Assembly (NCBI RefSeq): GCF_002940005.1
Contig: NZ_MDEF01000017.1
DNA from: Xanthomonas hortorum
Lineage (GTDB): Bacteria; Pseudomonadota; Gammaproteobacteria; Xanthomonadales; Xanthomonadaceae
Strand: one strand, 5' to 3'
DNA: 64,000 bases
In this document: piece after piece, positions 34,328 to 43,773 of the stretch
Position numbering within the stretch: position 1 is the stretch's first letter
Layout: every line of letters starts with the position of its first letter
Notes under the pieces: generated by a model
Databases searched by the model: none
What the model was told of the DNA's origin: nothing
What the model saw: only the letters and a program-made list of their open reading frames with translations
Position numbers and translations under genes: made by a program

Positions 34328-35185
34328 TTACTCGCCCAGCGCCTTGGCCACGAACGGCGGTGCAACCAGCACGCCGGTATGCAGATGCGCGGTGTAGTAC
34401 AGCGTCTCGAATCCCTTGGCCTGCGCGGCGTCCTGGCGGAAGGCGAAATCGGCGTTGGGCTGCTTGCTGGCCATGGTCACGCTCCACCAGCCGGTGGGGT
34501 AGCACGGCTGCGGGAACGGCAGGGTCTTGAACGACTGGAAGCCGGCCTTGCCCATTTCGGTGCGCATTTCCTTGATCAGCTCCAGCAGCGCCAGCGGCGA
34601 TTCGGACTGCTGCACCAGGATGCCGTCGTCCTTCAGCGCCTTGAAGCAGCTCTCGTAGAAGGCCTTGTTGAACAGGCCTTCGGCCGGGCCGACCGGGTCG
34701 GTGGAATCGACGATCACGATGTCCACGCTGCCGGCCGGGCAGTTGGCCATGTAGGCCACGCCGTCGTCGAACAACAGCTCGGCGCGCGCGTCATGGTTGG
34801 AATCGCACAGCTCGGGGAAGTACTTCTCCGACATGCGCGTGACCTGCTCGTCGATATCGCACTGGGTGGCGCTTTCCACGCCCGGGTGCTTGAGCACCTC
34901 GCGCAGCGTGCCGCAGTCGCCGCCGCCGATGATCACCACGCGCTTGGGCGCGGCGTGGGTGAACAGCGCCGGGTGGCTGATCATCTCGTGATAGAAGAAG
35001 TTGTCGCGGGTGGTGAGCATCACCGCGCCATCGATCAGCATCAGCTTGCCCCAGTCGGTGGTCTGGTAGATCTCGATCTTCTGGAACGGGGACTGCACCT
35101 CGTCCAGCTTGCCGCTGATGCGGAAGCCGATCGCCGAGCCGGTCGGCTGGAAGTGTTCGATGTACCAGTTGTCGTTGGCGCTCAT
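34328..35185 (-). CDS. Spermidine synthase
   Basis: A 285-residue aminopropyltransferase. It carries the S-adenosylmethioninamine-binding motif VVIIGGGDCGTLREVL, the catalytic Asp in VDSTDPVGPAEGLF, and YPTGWWS near the C-terminus. It makes spermidine from putrescine. It is divergent from speA (arginine decarboxylase), placing two steps of polyamine supply back to back. Confidence 0.97.
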   Translation of the reverse strand: MSANDNWYIEHFQPTGSAIGFRISGKLDEVQSPFQKIEIYQTTDWGKLMLIDGAVMLTTRDNFFYHEMISHPALFTHAAPKRVVIIGGGDCGTLREVLKHPGVESATQCDIDEQVTRMSEKYFPELCDSNHDARAELLFDDGVAYMANCPAGSVDIVIVDSTDPVGPAEGLFNKAFYESCFKALKDDGILVQQSESPLALLELIKEMRTEMGKAGFQSFKTLPFPQPCYPTGWWSVTMASKQPNADFAFRQDAAQAKGFETLYYTAHLHTGVLVAPPFVAKALGE

Positions 35186-35215
35186 GCGGTGATCCTAGAA
35201 AGAATGGAGGACTGT

Positions 35216-35270
35216 TCCTTCTCCCACCGGGAGAAGGTGGCGCGTAGCGCCGGATGAGGGTCGGGCGCAG
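35216..35270. repeat. REP-like palindromic repeat between speE and speA
   Basis: CCTTCTCCCACCGGGAGAAGG followed by GGCGCGTAGCGCC and GGATGAGGG. Same family as 81-231 and 10010-10074, here inside a divergent promoter region. Confidence 0.75.
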
Positions 35271-35410
35271 CCTAACTGCGCGGCGGCTGAATCTGCGTTC
35301 CACCCCACTCCAACCAGGAGCGGGGCATCAAGTCGGCGCGGATTGTAACGGACCCTGCGCGTGCCAGGCGTTACACTTCACGCCCTTTTTGCCCCAGCCG
35401 AGTCAGCGAA

Positions 35411-37297
35411 ATGAGCGATTGGTCCCTCGACCAAGCCCGCAAGACCTATTCGATCCCGCATTGGGCCGACGGGTATTTCGATGTGAACGCTGCCGGACAT
35501 ATCGTGGTCACCCCGACCGGCGATGGTCCGTCGGTGTCGCTGCCCGAGGTGGTGGATGCCGCGCGCGCGGCTGGCGCCAAGCTGCCGCTGCTGGTGCGCT
35601 TCCCGGACATCCTGGGCCAGCGCCTGGGCAAGCTGCAGGCGGCGTTCGCGCAGGCGCAGTCCGAGTGGGACTACGCCGGCGGCTACACGGCCGTGTATCC
35701 GATCAAGGTCAACCAGCATCGCGGCGTGGCCGGCACGCTGGCCAGCCACCACGGCGAGGGCTTTGGCCTGGAAGCGGGCAGCAAGCCGGAGCTGATGGCG
35801 GTGCTGGCACTGTCGCGCCCGGGCGGGTTGATCGTCTGCAACGGCTACAAGGACCGCGAGTACATCCGCCTGGCACTGATCGGGCGCAAGCTCGGCCTGC
35901 AGACCTTCATCGTCATCGAAAAGCCCTCCGAGCTGAAGCTGGTGCTGGAAGAAGCCCGCGCGCTGGAGGTCAAGCCAGGCCTGGGCGTGCGCATGCGGCT
36001 GGCCTCGCTGGGCGCCGGCAAGTGGCAGAACAGCGGCGGCGACAAGGCCAAGTTCGGGCTGTCGCCGCGCCAGGTGCTGGATCTGTGGAAGACGCTGCGC
36101 GACACCGAATACGCCGACTGCCTGCAGTTGCTGCATTTCCACATGGGCTCGCAGATTTCCAACGTGCGCGACATCGCCAACGGCATGCGCGAGGCCACGC
36201 GCTATTTCGTGGAGCTCTCGCGGCTGGGCGCCAAGATCAGCCATGTGGATGTCGGCGGCGGGTTGGGCATCGATTACGAAGGCACGCGTTCGCGCAGTTA
36301 TTGCTCGATCAACTATGGCCTGCATTCCTACGCCAGCAACATCGTGCAGCCGCTGGCCAATGCCTGCGAAGAGCATGGCCTGACCCCGCCGCGCATCGTC
36401 ACCGAATGCGGCCGCGCGATGACCGCGCACCACGCGGTGCTGATCGCCAACGTCTCCGAAGTGGAGCAGGCGCCGGAAGGCCGCGTGCCCGACGCGCACG
36501 ACGACGAACCGGCAGCGATTCGCCACCTGCGCGAGATCCACGATGAGCTAGACGTGCGCCCGGCGGTGGAACTGTTCCAGGAGGCGCAGCACTTCCATGC
36601 CGAAGGCCTGAGTGCGTATGCATTGGGCCAGATCGACCTCACCCACCGCGCGCGTATCGACGATCTGTTCTACGCGATCGCCCATGGCGTGCGTGCACGT
36701 CTGAGTTTCGACGAAAAGAGCCACCGTCCGGTGCTGGACGAGCTCAACGAGCGGCTGGTGGACAAGTACTTCGTCAACTTCAGCGTGTTCGAATCGATCC
36801 CGGATGTGTGGGCGATCGATCAAGTGTTCCCGATCGTGCCGATCGAGCGCTTGAACGAAGCGCCGCAGCGGCGCGGCATCATCGCCGACATGACCTGCGA
36901 CTCCGATGGCATGGTCAAGACCTACGTCGAAAACGAAAGCCTGGACAGCTCGATGCCGCTGCACACATTGAATCCGGGCGAGAGCTATCGCATTGGCTTC
37001 TTCCTGGTCGGCGCCTACCAGGAAATTCTCGGCGATATCCATAACCTGTTCGGCGATACCGATGCGGTGGAAGTGGCCGTGGACGGCGATGGCTATCGCA
37101 TTGCGCAGCAGCGCCGTGGCGATACCACCGATGTGATGCTGGACTACGTGGGTTATCAGCTGGACACGCTGCGCGCGACCTATGCCGAGCGCATCGCCGC
37201 CGCGCAGCTGTCGCCGGAGCGTGCGCAGGAATTGCACGACGCCTTGGAAGCCGGGCTGACCGGTTACACCTATCTGTCCGACGAACCGTTGGGCTGA
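35411..37297 (+). CDS. Biosynthetic arginine decarboxylase SpeA
   Basis: A 628-residue PLP enzyme of fold type III. The PLP lysine is in YPIKVNQHRG, with the His in LLHFHMGSQISN and the sugar-phosphate-like loop HVDVGGGLGIDYEG. The C-terminal Cys/Asp pair needed for the second subunit is in MTCDSDGM. Length matches SpeA (~630). It converts arginine to agmatine, the route to putrescine and then spermidine by the divergent speE. Confidence 0.97.
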   Translation: MSDWSLDQARKTYSIPHWADGYFDVNAAGHIVVTPTGDGPSVSLPEVVDAARAAGAKLPLLVRFPDILGQRLGKLQAAFAQAQSEWDYAGGYTAVYPIKVNQHRGVAGTLASHHGEGFGLEAGSKPELMAVLALSRPGGLIVCNGYKDREYIRLALIGRKLGLQTFIVIEKPSELKLVLEEARALEVKPGLGVRMRLASLGAGKWQNSGGDKAKFGLSPRQVLDLWKTLRDTEYADCLQLLHFHMGSQISNVRDIANGMREATRYFVELSRLGAKISHVDVGGGLGIDYEGTRSRSYCSINYGLHSYASNIVQPLANACEEHGLTPPRIVTECGRAMTAHHAVLIANVSEVEQAPEGRVPDAHDDEPAAIRHLREIHDELDVRPAVELFQEAQHFHAEGLSAYALGQIDLTHRARIDDLFYAIAHGVRARLSFDEKSHRPVLDELNERLVDKYFVNFSVFESIPDVWAIDQVFPIVPIERLNEAPQRRGIIADMTCDSDGMVKTYVENESLDSSMPLHTLNPGESYRIGFFLVGAYQEILGDIHNLFGDTDAVEVAVDGDGYRIAQQRRGDTTDVMLDYVGYQLDTLRATYAERIAAAQLSPERAQELHDALEAGLTGYTYLSDEPLG

Positions 37298-38251
37298 AGC
37301 AGTACGCGCGCCGCGGCCGACGCCGTGGCGCGCAGGCAGTGCCGATGCAGGATCAGCACTGATTCCGCGCCGCCACAGCCGCGTAGGAAGAGCTGCATAG
37401 AACGAGTGAGCAGTCGTAAAGCGGACGCGGCCGGTGATCGGCCTTGGCATGAATCTGTTGAGCACCGCCCTGCCAGCGGGCCTTGATGGCCGCTTGCCAC
37501 CGCTCTGTCACGCACGCATGACCCCGGGCAGACGCGCACCGGCGCAGTCCACACAAAGCAGTGCACTGTGATCCGCGCGACCCCGCGCCGTTGATCTACA
37601 GAGTGCCGCAGTCGTATGACATCCAAACGACCGACGCATGATCAAACGAATGCGCGCGCTAGATGTCGCAAGCGAGGCCGCATGTCGTGCAGTGATTTGT
37701 CTGGTAGCGCATGTATATCAACGCTGCCGCGCGCAGTGGTCTTATGCATTGCGGTCTTTTATGCAATGCGGAGAACGCAAATCCGCCTGCAATTTCGCCT
37801 GCAATCGCGCGTCTGCCGCATCGACGCGACATGCGCCGCGTTTGTGTGTGTTGCTGCATGCAGCGCCAATCCGCAAACAGACGTATGCATCCAGAACACT
37901 AACTGCAATCACACTTCATTAAAAAATATTCGCAGGAACGCGCAATTCGTGATTTTTGCACGGTTCATTGTGTTGCCCGATTGTTAGTGTTTATTAACTT
38001 GCCGGGAAGCAAGTGCTTCAAGAAAAACGCAGTTGCACGTCTTGGTGTCACTTGCGTGCCACTTCGTTGTACGTCTCCATTGTGCGTCTTTATCGAGTGT
38101 TCCAACTGCGTATCGCCGGCCTCTGCCGGTGGTCGATGGTGTTTTCTACCTAAACGTTTTTTTAGGCCAAGTGCTGATCCGGCGTCTCGTTGACCGCATT
38201 GCGGGCAAGACCCGTTGGGCGACTGCGCGCCACACAAGAAGGATGCACGCA
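37298..38251. other. Long AT-richer leader region upstream of the NRPS gene
   Basis: 954 bases between speA and the NRPS gene without a believable gene. From about 37600 the base composition falls well below that of the flanking genes. AT-rich patches lie near 37910-38000 (TTAAAAAATATT, TTTATTAAC) and 38140-38170. A small hairpin CCTAAA / TTTAGG spans 38149-38166. The promoter of the NRPS cluster should be here; AAGAAGGA before 38252 is its ribosome-binding site. Confidence 0.6.
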
Positions 38252-41200
38252 ATGCACGCTGACGCCTCTCCCGTGATTCCCCTGACCAAAGCGCAACGCG
38301 GCCTGTGGGTCGCCAGCAAGTTGCACACCGACAACACCTTGATGTTGTCCGAAGCGTTGGAGATGTTCGGCCCACTCGATCCGCAGCTATTGCTACGCGC
38401 CAGCATGCAGCTGACGCGCGAGTTCGACACGCTGCGGCTGTGCATCGTCGAACACGATGGTGTGCCCGGCCAGGTGATCCGCCCCGAGTACACGGCCGCC
38501 ATTCCATACTTCAATCTCAGCGAAGATCCCTCGCCACGCAATGCCGCCGAGCATTGGGTGGACGAACAAATCCGCAAGCCGGAAGATCTGCAAAACGGGC
38601 CGTTGTGGCATTGCGCGGTGTTCCGTCTTGGCGAAGATCACCATATGTGGGTGCAGTGCGTGAGCCATCTGGTGATGGATGGCTATTGCGCATCGATCAT
38701 GATGCAACGCATGGCGGTGCTCTATAACGCCTACGCTACCGATAGCGAGCCGGAACCTGCGCAGTACGGCAGTGCGCTGTCGTTGAACGAACTGGAGCAG
38801 CACTACCGCGAGTCCGATCGCTTTCAGCGCGATCGTACCTACTGGATGCAACAGCTGGCCGATCTGCCGCCGCCGGCCACCTTGGCGCGGCCGGGCAATC
38901 AGCTGTCGACCGGGTTGTTGCGTGGCACCGGGCAGTTTTCGCCGCAGCAAGTGGTGCGTTTGCGTGCGCTGGGTAAGGACTATGGCGCCAGCCTGCCGCA
39001 GATGCTGATCTCGCTGATTGCCGCGTATTACTACCGCTGCACCGGTGCCGAGGATCTGGTGATCGCAATGCCGGTGACCGGCCGCATCAATGCGCGTTAC
39101 CGGCAAACCGCCGGGCTGGTGGCCAACGTGATTTCGCTGCGTTTGAAGATGGATCCGCAGCAGCCGATCCATCACTTGTTCGCGCAGGTGTCCTCGGTGG
39201 TCAAGCATGCCTTGCGGCACCAGCAATACCGCTTCGAGGATGTGCGTCGCGACCTGGGCGTGTTCGGCATCGAACAGAAGTTCGCGCGGCTGGCGGTGAA
39301 TATCGAGGCCTTCGATTACGCGCTGCGCTTCGGCGAGGCGTATGCAGTGCCGCACAACCTCTGCAACGGTCCGGCCGACGATCTGACCATCTTCTGCTAC
39401 GAGCGTGGCGATGGCGCCGCGTTGCGCTTCGATCTGGATGCCAACCCGGCGTTGTACGACAGCGACGAGCTGGCAGAGCACTGCCGCCGCCTGACCCACC
39501 TGGCCGATGCGGTACTGGCAGATCCGGAGTGCGCACTCGGCCTGATCGATGTGCTGGGTCACGACGAACGCCAGCGGCTGCTGCACACCTGGAACGACAC
39601 CGCTGCGCCACTGCCGGAGCCGAGCACGCTGTTGCACGGCATGCTGCAGCGTGCCGAGCTGATGCCGGCTGCGGTGGTGGTGCAATACGACAACCGCACG
39701 CTCGATTACGCCACGCTCTGCGAGCTCGCCTCGCGCGTTGCCGCGCAGTGGGTGGCCGACGGCGTGGGCCCGGGCGATGTGGTCGCCATCGCGTTGCCGC
39801 GCAGCGAGCAATTGCTGGTGGCCTTGCTGGCGGTGATGTGGAGCGGGGCGGCGTATCTGCCGCTGGACCCGGAAAGCCCGGCCGCGCGCAATCGGCAGAT
39901 GCTCAACGATTCCGGCGCCATCGCGCTTGTCTGCGAGCCCGCGTTGTGCGAGCGCTATCTGCTCGGTGGCATGGTGTGGCTGGACCCGCGCCCGGCGGTG
40001 TTGCCGGCGGCGATCGCGCCGCTGGCCACGCCGGATGGCACCGCCTACGTGCTGTACACCTCCGGCTCGACCGGTGCGCCCAAGGGCGTGGAAATCAGCC
40101 ATCGCAATCTGTTCAATTTCCTGCATGCGATGGAGCACGAACTGGCATTGCGCCCGCGCGACCGTGTGCTGGCAGTCACCACCATCACCTTCGATATCGC
40201 CGGGCTGGAGTTGTACCTGCCGTTGTTGGTGGGCGCACGCGTGGTCATCGCACCGGCCGGCATCACTCACGATCCACGCAGCCTGTCGCGCCTGATTGCA
40301 CACGAGCAGATCAGCGTGGTGCAGGCCACCCCGTCGTTGTGGCGCATCCTGTTGGCCAACCAGGATCTGGCACTGGACCGTATCCATGCGCTGGTCGGCG
40401 GTGAGGCCCTGGTGCCGGAGTTGGCGACGCAGTTGCTGAGCCGGGTGGGGCGCCTGACCCAGTTGTACGGGCCAACCGAAACCACCATCTGGTCGACCAT
40501 CATGCCGTTGCAGCTGACCGACGCCGCAGCCCCACCCATCGGCAGGCCGCTGCTCAATACGCGCGTCTACGTGCTGGATGCGCAGCGGCAGCCGCTCCCC
40601 ACCGGTGCGATCGGCGAGCTGTATATCGGCGGCGCAGGCGTGGCCAAGGGCTATCGCGGCAAGCGCCAGCTGACCAGCGAGCGCTTCGTGCGCGACCCGT
40701 TTGCCGACGACGGCAGCAGCATGTACCGCACCGGCGACCGCGTGCGTCAGCGCCGCGACGGCATGCTGGAGTTCATCGGCCGTGCCGACGCGCAATTGAA
40801 GATCCGCGGCCATCGCGTGGAGCCGGCCGAAATCGAAAACGCCTTGCTGCTGCATTCGCAGGTGGCCCAGGCGGTGGTGGTCGGCCATAGCGATGGCGAC
40901 AACAACGCGTTGCAGTTGCTGGCCTATGTGGTGGGCAAGCACGGCACCATGCCGGCGACCGAGCTGCTGCGCGCACATCTGCAACAGCGCCTGCCTGCGT
41001 CGATGATTCCCACGCTGTGGATGCCGCTGGAGGCACTGCCGCTGACACCCAACGGCAAGCTGGATCGCCGCGCATTGCCTTCACCGGGCGCATTGCCGCA
41101 GCGCGCGCATGTGGCGCCACGCGATGCGCTCGAACACCAGTTGGCAGCGATGTTGCAGGACGTGCTGGGCATTGAAGTGGTGGGGGTGGAAGACAACTTC

Positions 41201-42235
41201 TTCGAGCTCGGCGGCGACTCGCTGCGCGCGGCAGAAATGGCCGCGCGTTTCCCGCAGATGTTCGGCGTCGCACTGCCGCTGGGCACGCTGTTCCATGCGC
41301 CGACGATTGCCGGTCTGGCCGAGGTGATCAAACGCAGCGCGCAGACCCCGAACGATCCGCTCGGCGTGCTGTTGCCGTTGCGTGCGGGTACGCCGGGCAC
41401 CACGCCGCTGTTCTGCATCCATCCGGTGGTTGGTCTGGGCTGGTCGTATCTCACCCTGCTCGGTCAGCTCGATCCGCAGTGGCCGGTGTATGCATTGCAG
41501 TCGCCGGCATTGAGCGACCCGCAGCATCGCCCGGAAAGCATCGAGGCGATCGCGCGCGATTACCTGGCCCGTCTGCGCAGCGTGCAGCCGCACGGGCCGT
41601 ACCGGCTGATCGGCTGGTCGCTGGGCGGCTTGATCGCCCATGCCATCACTGCCGAGTTGCATGCGCTTGGCGAAGAAGTCGAGTTGCTGGCCATGCTCGA
41701 CAGCTACCCGCATCTGGAGCAGGCCGCATCGCTGCCGGAGTCGGAAAACGTACGCGCCTCGGTGCATGCGCTGGGCCTGACGCTGACACACGGCCAGCCG
41801 ATGCCGACCACGGTGGCCGAACTGGCCAGCCTGCTATGCGATCACTATGGGTTGAACGATTTGCCCGCGGTGCGCCAGCTGCTCGAACAACGCCCCACGC
41901 TGCTGGACGACATGGGCGGTATGACCCAGCACCACCTGCAGCTGGCGCGGCGTCATCGGCCCAAGCCGCTGGACCAGGATGTGCTGTTCGTCGAAGCAAG
42001 CGTGCGCATGACTTCCGGCGGCGACGATGCAGTGTGGGTGGATTACCGGCCGCAGGCCTGGCGCCCGTACGTGCGCAATCTGCACCTGCATACCTTGGAC
42101 AGCGACCATCATTCGATGCTGTCGTCCACGCATTCGGCCACGCTCAGCGCGTTGCTGCACGCGGCCACTGCGAAAGCCACACAACGCGATGGCAGCATTG
42201 CCACCGCCAGCGACGGGGTGGCCGAATATGCCTGA
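38252..42235 (+). CDS. Single-module nonribosomal peptide synthetase (C-A-T-TE)
   Basis: A 1327-residue enzyme with the same domain order as EntF. Condensation domain (about 8-430) with SHLVMDG at 138-144, so the catalytic second His139 and Asp143 are kept. Adenylation domain (about 455-940): YTSGSTGAPKG (602-612), FDIAG (647-651), YGPTE, YRTGD and NGK with Lys936. Carrier domain with LGGDSL, phosphopantetheine Ser990. Thioesterase (about 1050-1315) with GWSLGG (Ser1123), an Asp in LAMLDSYP and His1286. No upstream module or second carrier is encoded here, so the acyl donor to the C domain must be supplied from elsewhere. My reading of the pocket residues is D-I-L-Q-L-G-L-I-W-K, resembling a glycine code. 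AAGAAGGA at 38236 decides the start at 38252 rather than 38243. It overlaps the next gene by 8 bases. Confidence 0.95.
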   Translation: MHADASPVIPLTKAQRGLWVASKLHTDNTLMLSEALEMFGPLDPQLLLRASMQLTREFDTLRLCIVEHDGVPGQVIRPEYTAAIPYFNLSEDPSPRNAAEHWVDEQIRKPEDLQNGPLWHCAVFRLGEDHHMWVQCVSHLVMDGYCASIMMQRMAVLYNAYATDSEPEPAQYGSALSLNELEQHYRESDRFQRDRTYWMQQLADLPPPATLARPGNQLSTGLLRGTGQFSPQQVVRLRALGKDYGASLPQMLISLIAAYYYRCTGAEDLVIAMPVTGRINARYRQTAGLVANVISLRLKMDPQQPIHHLFAQVSSVVKHALRHQQYRFEDVRRDLGVFGIEQKFARLAVNIEAFDYALRFGEAYAVPHNLCNGPADDLTIFCYERGDGAALRFDLDANPALYDSDELAEHCRRLTHLADAVLADPECALGLIDVLGHDERQRLLHTWNDTAAPLPEPSTLLHGMLQRAELMPAAVVVQYDNRTLDYATLCELASRVAAQWVADGVGPGDVVAIALPRSEQLLVALLAVMWSGAAYLPLDPESPAARNRQMLNDSGAIALVCEPALCERYLLGGMVWLDPRPAVLPAAIAPLATPDGTAYVLYTSGSTGAPKGVEISHRNLFNFLHAMEHELALRPRDRVLAVTTITFDIAGLELYLPLLVGARVVIAPAGITHDPRSLSRLIAHEQISVVQATPSLWRILLANQDLALDRIHALVGGEALVPELATQLLSRVGRLTQLYGPTETTIWSTIMPLQLTDAAAPPIGRPLLNTRVYVLDAQRQPLPTGAIGELYIGGAGVAKGYRGKRQLTSERFVRDPFADDGSSMYRTGDRVRQRRDGMLEFIGRADAQLKIRGHRVEPAEIENALLLHSQVAQAVVVGHSDGDNNALQLLAYVVGKHGTMPATELLRAHLQQRLPASMIPTLWMPLEALPLTPNGKLDRRALPSPGALPQRAHVAPRDALEHQLAAMLQDVLGIEVVGVEDNFFELGGDSLRAAEMAARFPQMFGVALPLGTLFHAPTIAGLAEVIKRSAQTPNDPLGVLLPLRAGTPGTTPLFCIHPVVGLGWSYLTLLGQLDPQWPVYALQSPALSDPQHRPESIEAIARDYLARLRSVQPHGPYRLIGWSLGGLIAHAITAELHALGEEVELLAMLDSYPHLEQAASLPESENVRASVHALGLTLTHGQPMPTTVAELASLLCDHYGLNDLPAVRQLLEQRPTLLDDMGGMTQHHLQLARRHRPKPLDQDVLFVEASVRMTSGGDDAVWVDYRPQAWRPYVRNLHLHTLDSDHHSMLSSTHSATLSALLHAATAKATQRDGSIATASDGVAEYA

Positions 42236-43565
42236 GTCACTGCATACGCCGGCACGTCACCGTCCGGTACTGATCGCCACCCTGGGCACGCATGGCGATG
42301 TGCGCCCGATCATCGCGTTGGGCCGCAGCCTGCAGGAGCGCGGTTATCCGGTGCGGGTGCTGACCAGCGCCAACTTCGAATCCCTGATCCGCGCCAATGG
42401 GCTGGAGTTCTTTCCGCTCAGCGGCGACCACCAGAAGCTGTTGCAGGGCCATCCGAATGTCGCCGAGATGCGCGGCGGCTGGCGCGGCATCTGGGGCACC
42501 TTGCGCGCACAACTGATGGACTGGGCGCGCGACTGGGCCGAGCAGGGCCGCGCGGCCTGTGCCGATGCCGGTTTGATTCTCGGCGTCGGCAGCGCGAGCT
42601 TGCTGGCACATAGCCTCGGCCAGGCCTACGGCCTGCCGGTGGTATTCACGCAATTGCAGCCGCTGACCGCCTCGCGCCATGTGCCGTTGATGGTAATGCC
42701 CACCGTGCGTCTGCCCGGGCTGGTGAGTGTGGCGCTGCATCACGCGGTGCGCTTTGCCGGCTGGCAGCTGATGCGCCCGGCGCTCAACGGCATCGTGCGC
42801 CCGGCATTGGGGCTGCCGGCGTATCCGTGGAGTGGTCCCGACCGCAGCGCGCAGCGCGTGGTCTATGGCTATAGCGAGCATCTGTGCCCACGTCCGCCGG
42901 ACTGGCCGGACAGAGCCCAGGTCGCCGGTTTCTGGCAGTTGCCGCAGCCGCAGTGGCAGCCGCCGGCCGCGCTGGAAGCGTTTCTGCAGGCCGGCCCGCC
43001 GCCGCTGTATATCGGCTTCGGCAGCATGATCAGCACCGATGCGGCGCAGCTCACCGCCATCGTCAAGGCGGCGGTGCGTCTGACCGGTCAACGCGCGTTG
43101 CTGGCCAGCGGCTGGGGCGGGCTGGCGGCCGGGGAAGACGCATCCGACGATGCGGAGCGCTTCTTCCAGTTGGAACAGGCACCGCACGATTGGCTGTTCC
43201 CGCGGGTGTCGGTCGCGGTGCATCACGGCGGTGCCGGCACCACCGGTGCGGCGCTGGCTGCGGGGATTCCGTCGGTGGTCCTGCCGTTCGGCTACGACCA
43301 ACCGTTCTGGGCGCATTGCCTGGCCCAGCGCGGCGTCGCGCCCCCGGCACTTGCACGCGTCGGATTGCAGCCGGAAACCTTGGCCGATGCCATCCGCCAG
43401 GCCAGCGCGTCGAGCATGCGTGCAGCAGCACGCGTGCTGGGTCAGCGCATCCGTGAGGAGGACGGGATCAGCCGGGCGGTGGATCAGCTGGAAGCATGGG
43501 GATTGCTGCAACCGGCGGTGTCGATGGCGCCGACCGAGCGGATCGAGCAGCAGGCCGTCGCGTGA
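42228..43565 (+). CDS. GT1-family glycosyltransferase
   Basis: A 445-residue GT-B-fold enzyme related to sterol glucosyltransferases and antibiotic glycosyltransferases. N-terminal acceptor domain with TLGTHGDVRPIIALGRSLQERGY (family GDVxP motif). C-terminal donor domain with GFGSM, and VAVHHGGAGTTGAALAAGIPSVVLPFGYDQPFWA, the UDP-sugar signature. The ATG at 42228 lies inside the NRPS gene with an 8-base overlap, so it is translationally coupled and probably glycosylates the NRPS product. Confidence 0.92.
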   Translation: MPESLHTPARHRPVLIATLGTHGDVRPIIALGRSLQERGYPVRVLTSANFESLIRANGLEFFPLSGDHQKLLQGHPNVAEMRGGWRGIWGTLRAQLMDWARDWAEQGRAACADAGLILGVGSASLLAHSLGQAYGLPVVFTQLQPLTASRHVPLMVMPTVRLPGLVSVALHHAVRFAGWQLMRPALNGIVRPALGLPAYPWSGPDRSAQRVVYGYSEHLCPRPPDWPDRAQVAGFWQLPQPQWQPPAALEAFLQAGPPPLYIGFGSMISTDAAQLTAIVKAAVRLTGQRALLASGWGGLAAGEDASDDAERFFQLEQAPHDWLFPRVSVAVHHGGAGTTGAALAAGIPSVVLPFGYDQPFWAHCLAQRGVAPPALARVGLQPETLADAIRQASASSMRAAARVLGQRIREEDGISRAVDQLEAWGLLQPAVSMAPTERIEQQAVA

Positions 43566-43773
43566 TACAGACCGTCGTGTGATGGATGACGCTGTGGGGG
43601 AACCACAGCGTCGACAGCGGATTGGCGGCGGCAATGCGGCTGGGCATTACCGCAGGTTTCTGAGTGCGGCACGGGTGAGGTGCCGGGCGTGTTGCTGCGG
43701 CCAACGTCGATGCCGGCATCGCTGCATCGGCGGGATGCGGCACAATCGGGCTCCCTCGCCTTGCATCGTCCGC

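Noticed and set aside
37616..37987. Short open frames in the leader before the NRPS gene
   Set aside because: Cys/Arg-rich content, no good ribosome-binding sites, and biased composition from an AT-rich region suggest non-coding.
38393..40984. An 863-codon open frame antisense to the NRPS gene
   Set aside because: It mirrors the high-GC NRPS gene, has low-complexity His/Gln/Arg-rich content and no family resemblance.
38252..42235. Calling the NRPS an EntF siderophore synthetase
   Set aside because: Domain order is the same, but there is no DHB activation, isochorismate gene, receptor or exporter nearby and the pocket reading is not serine.
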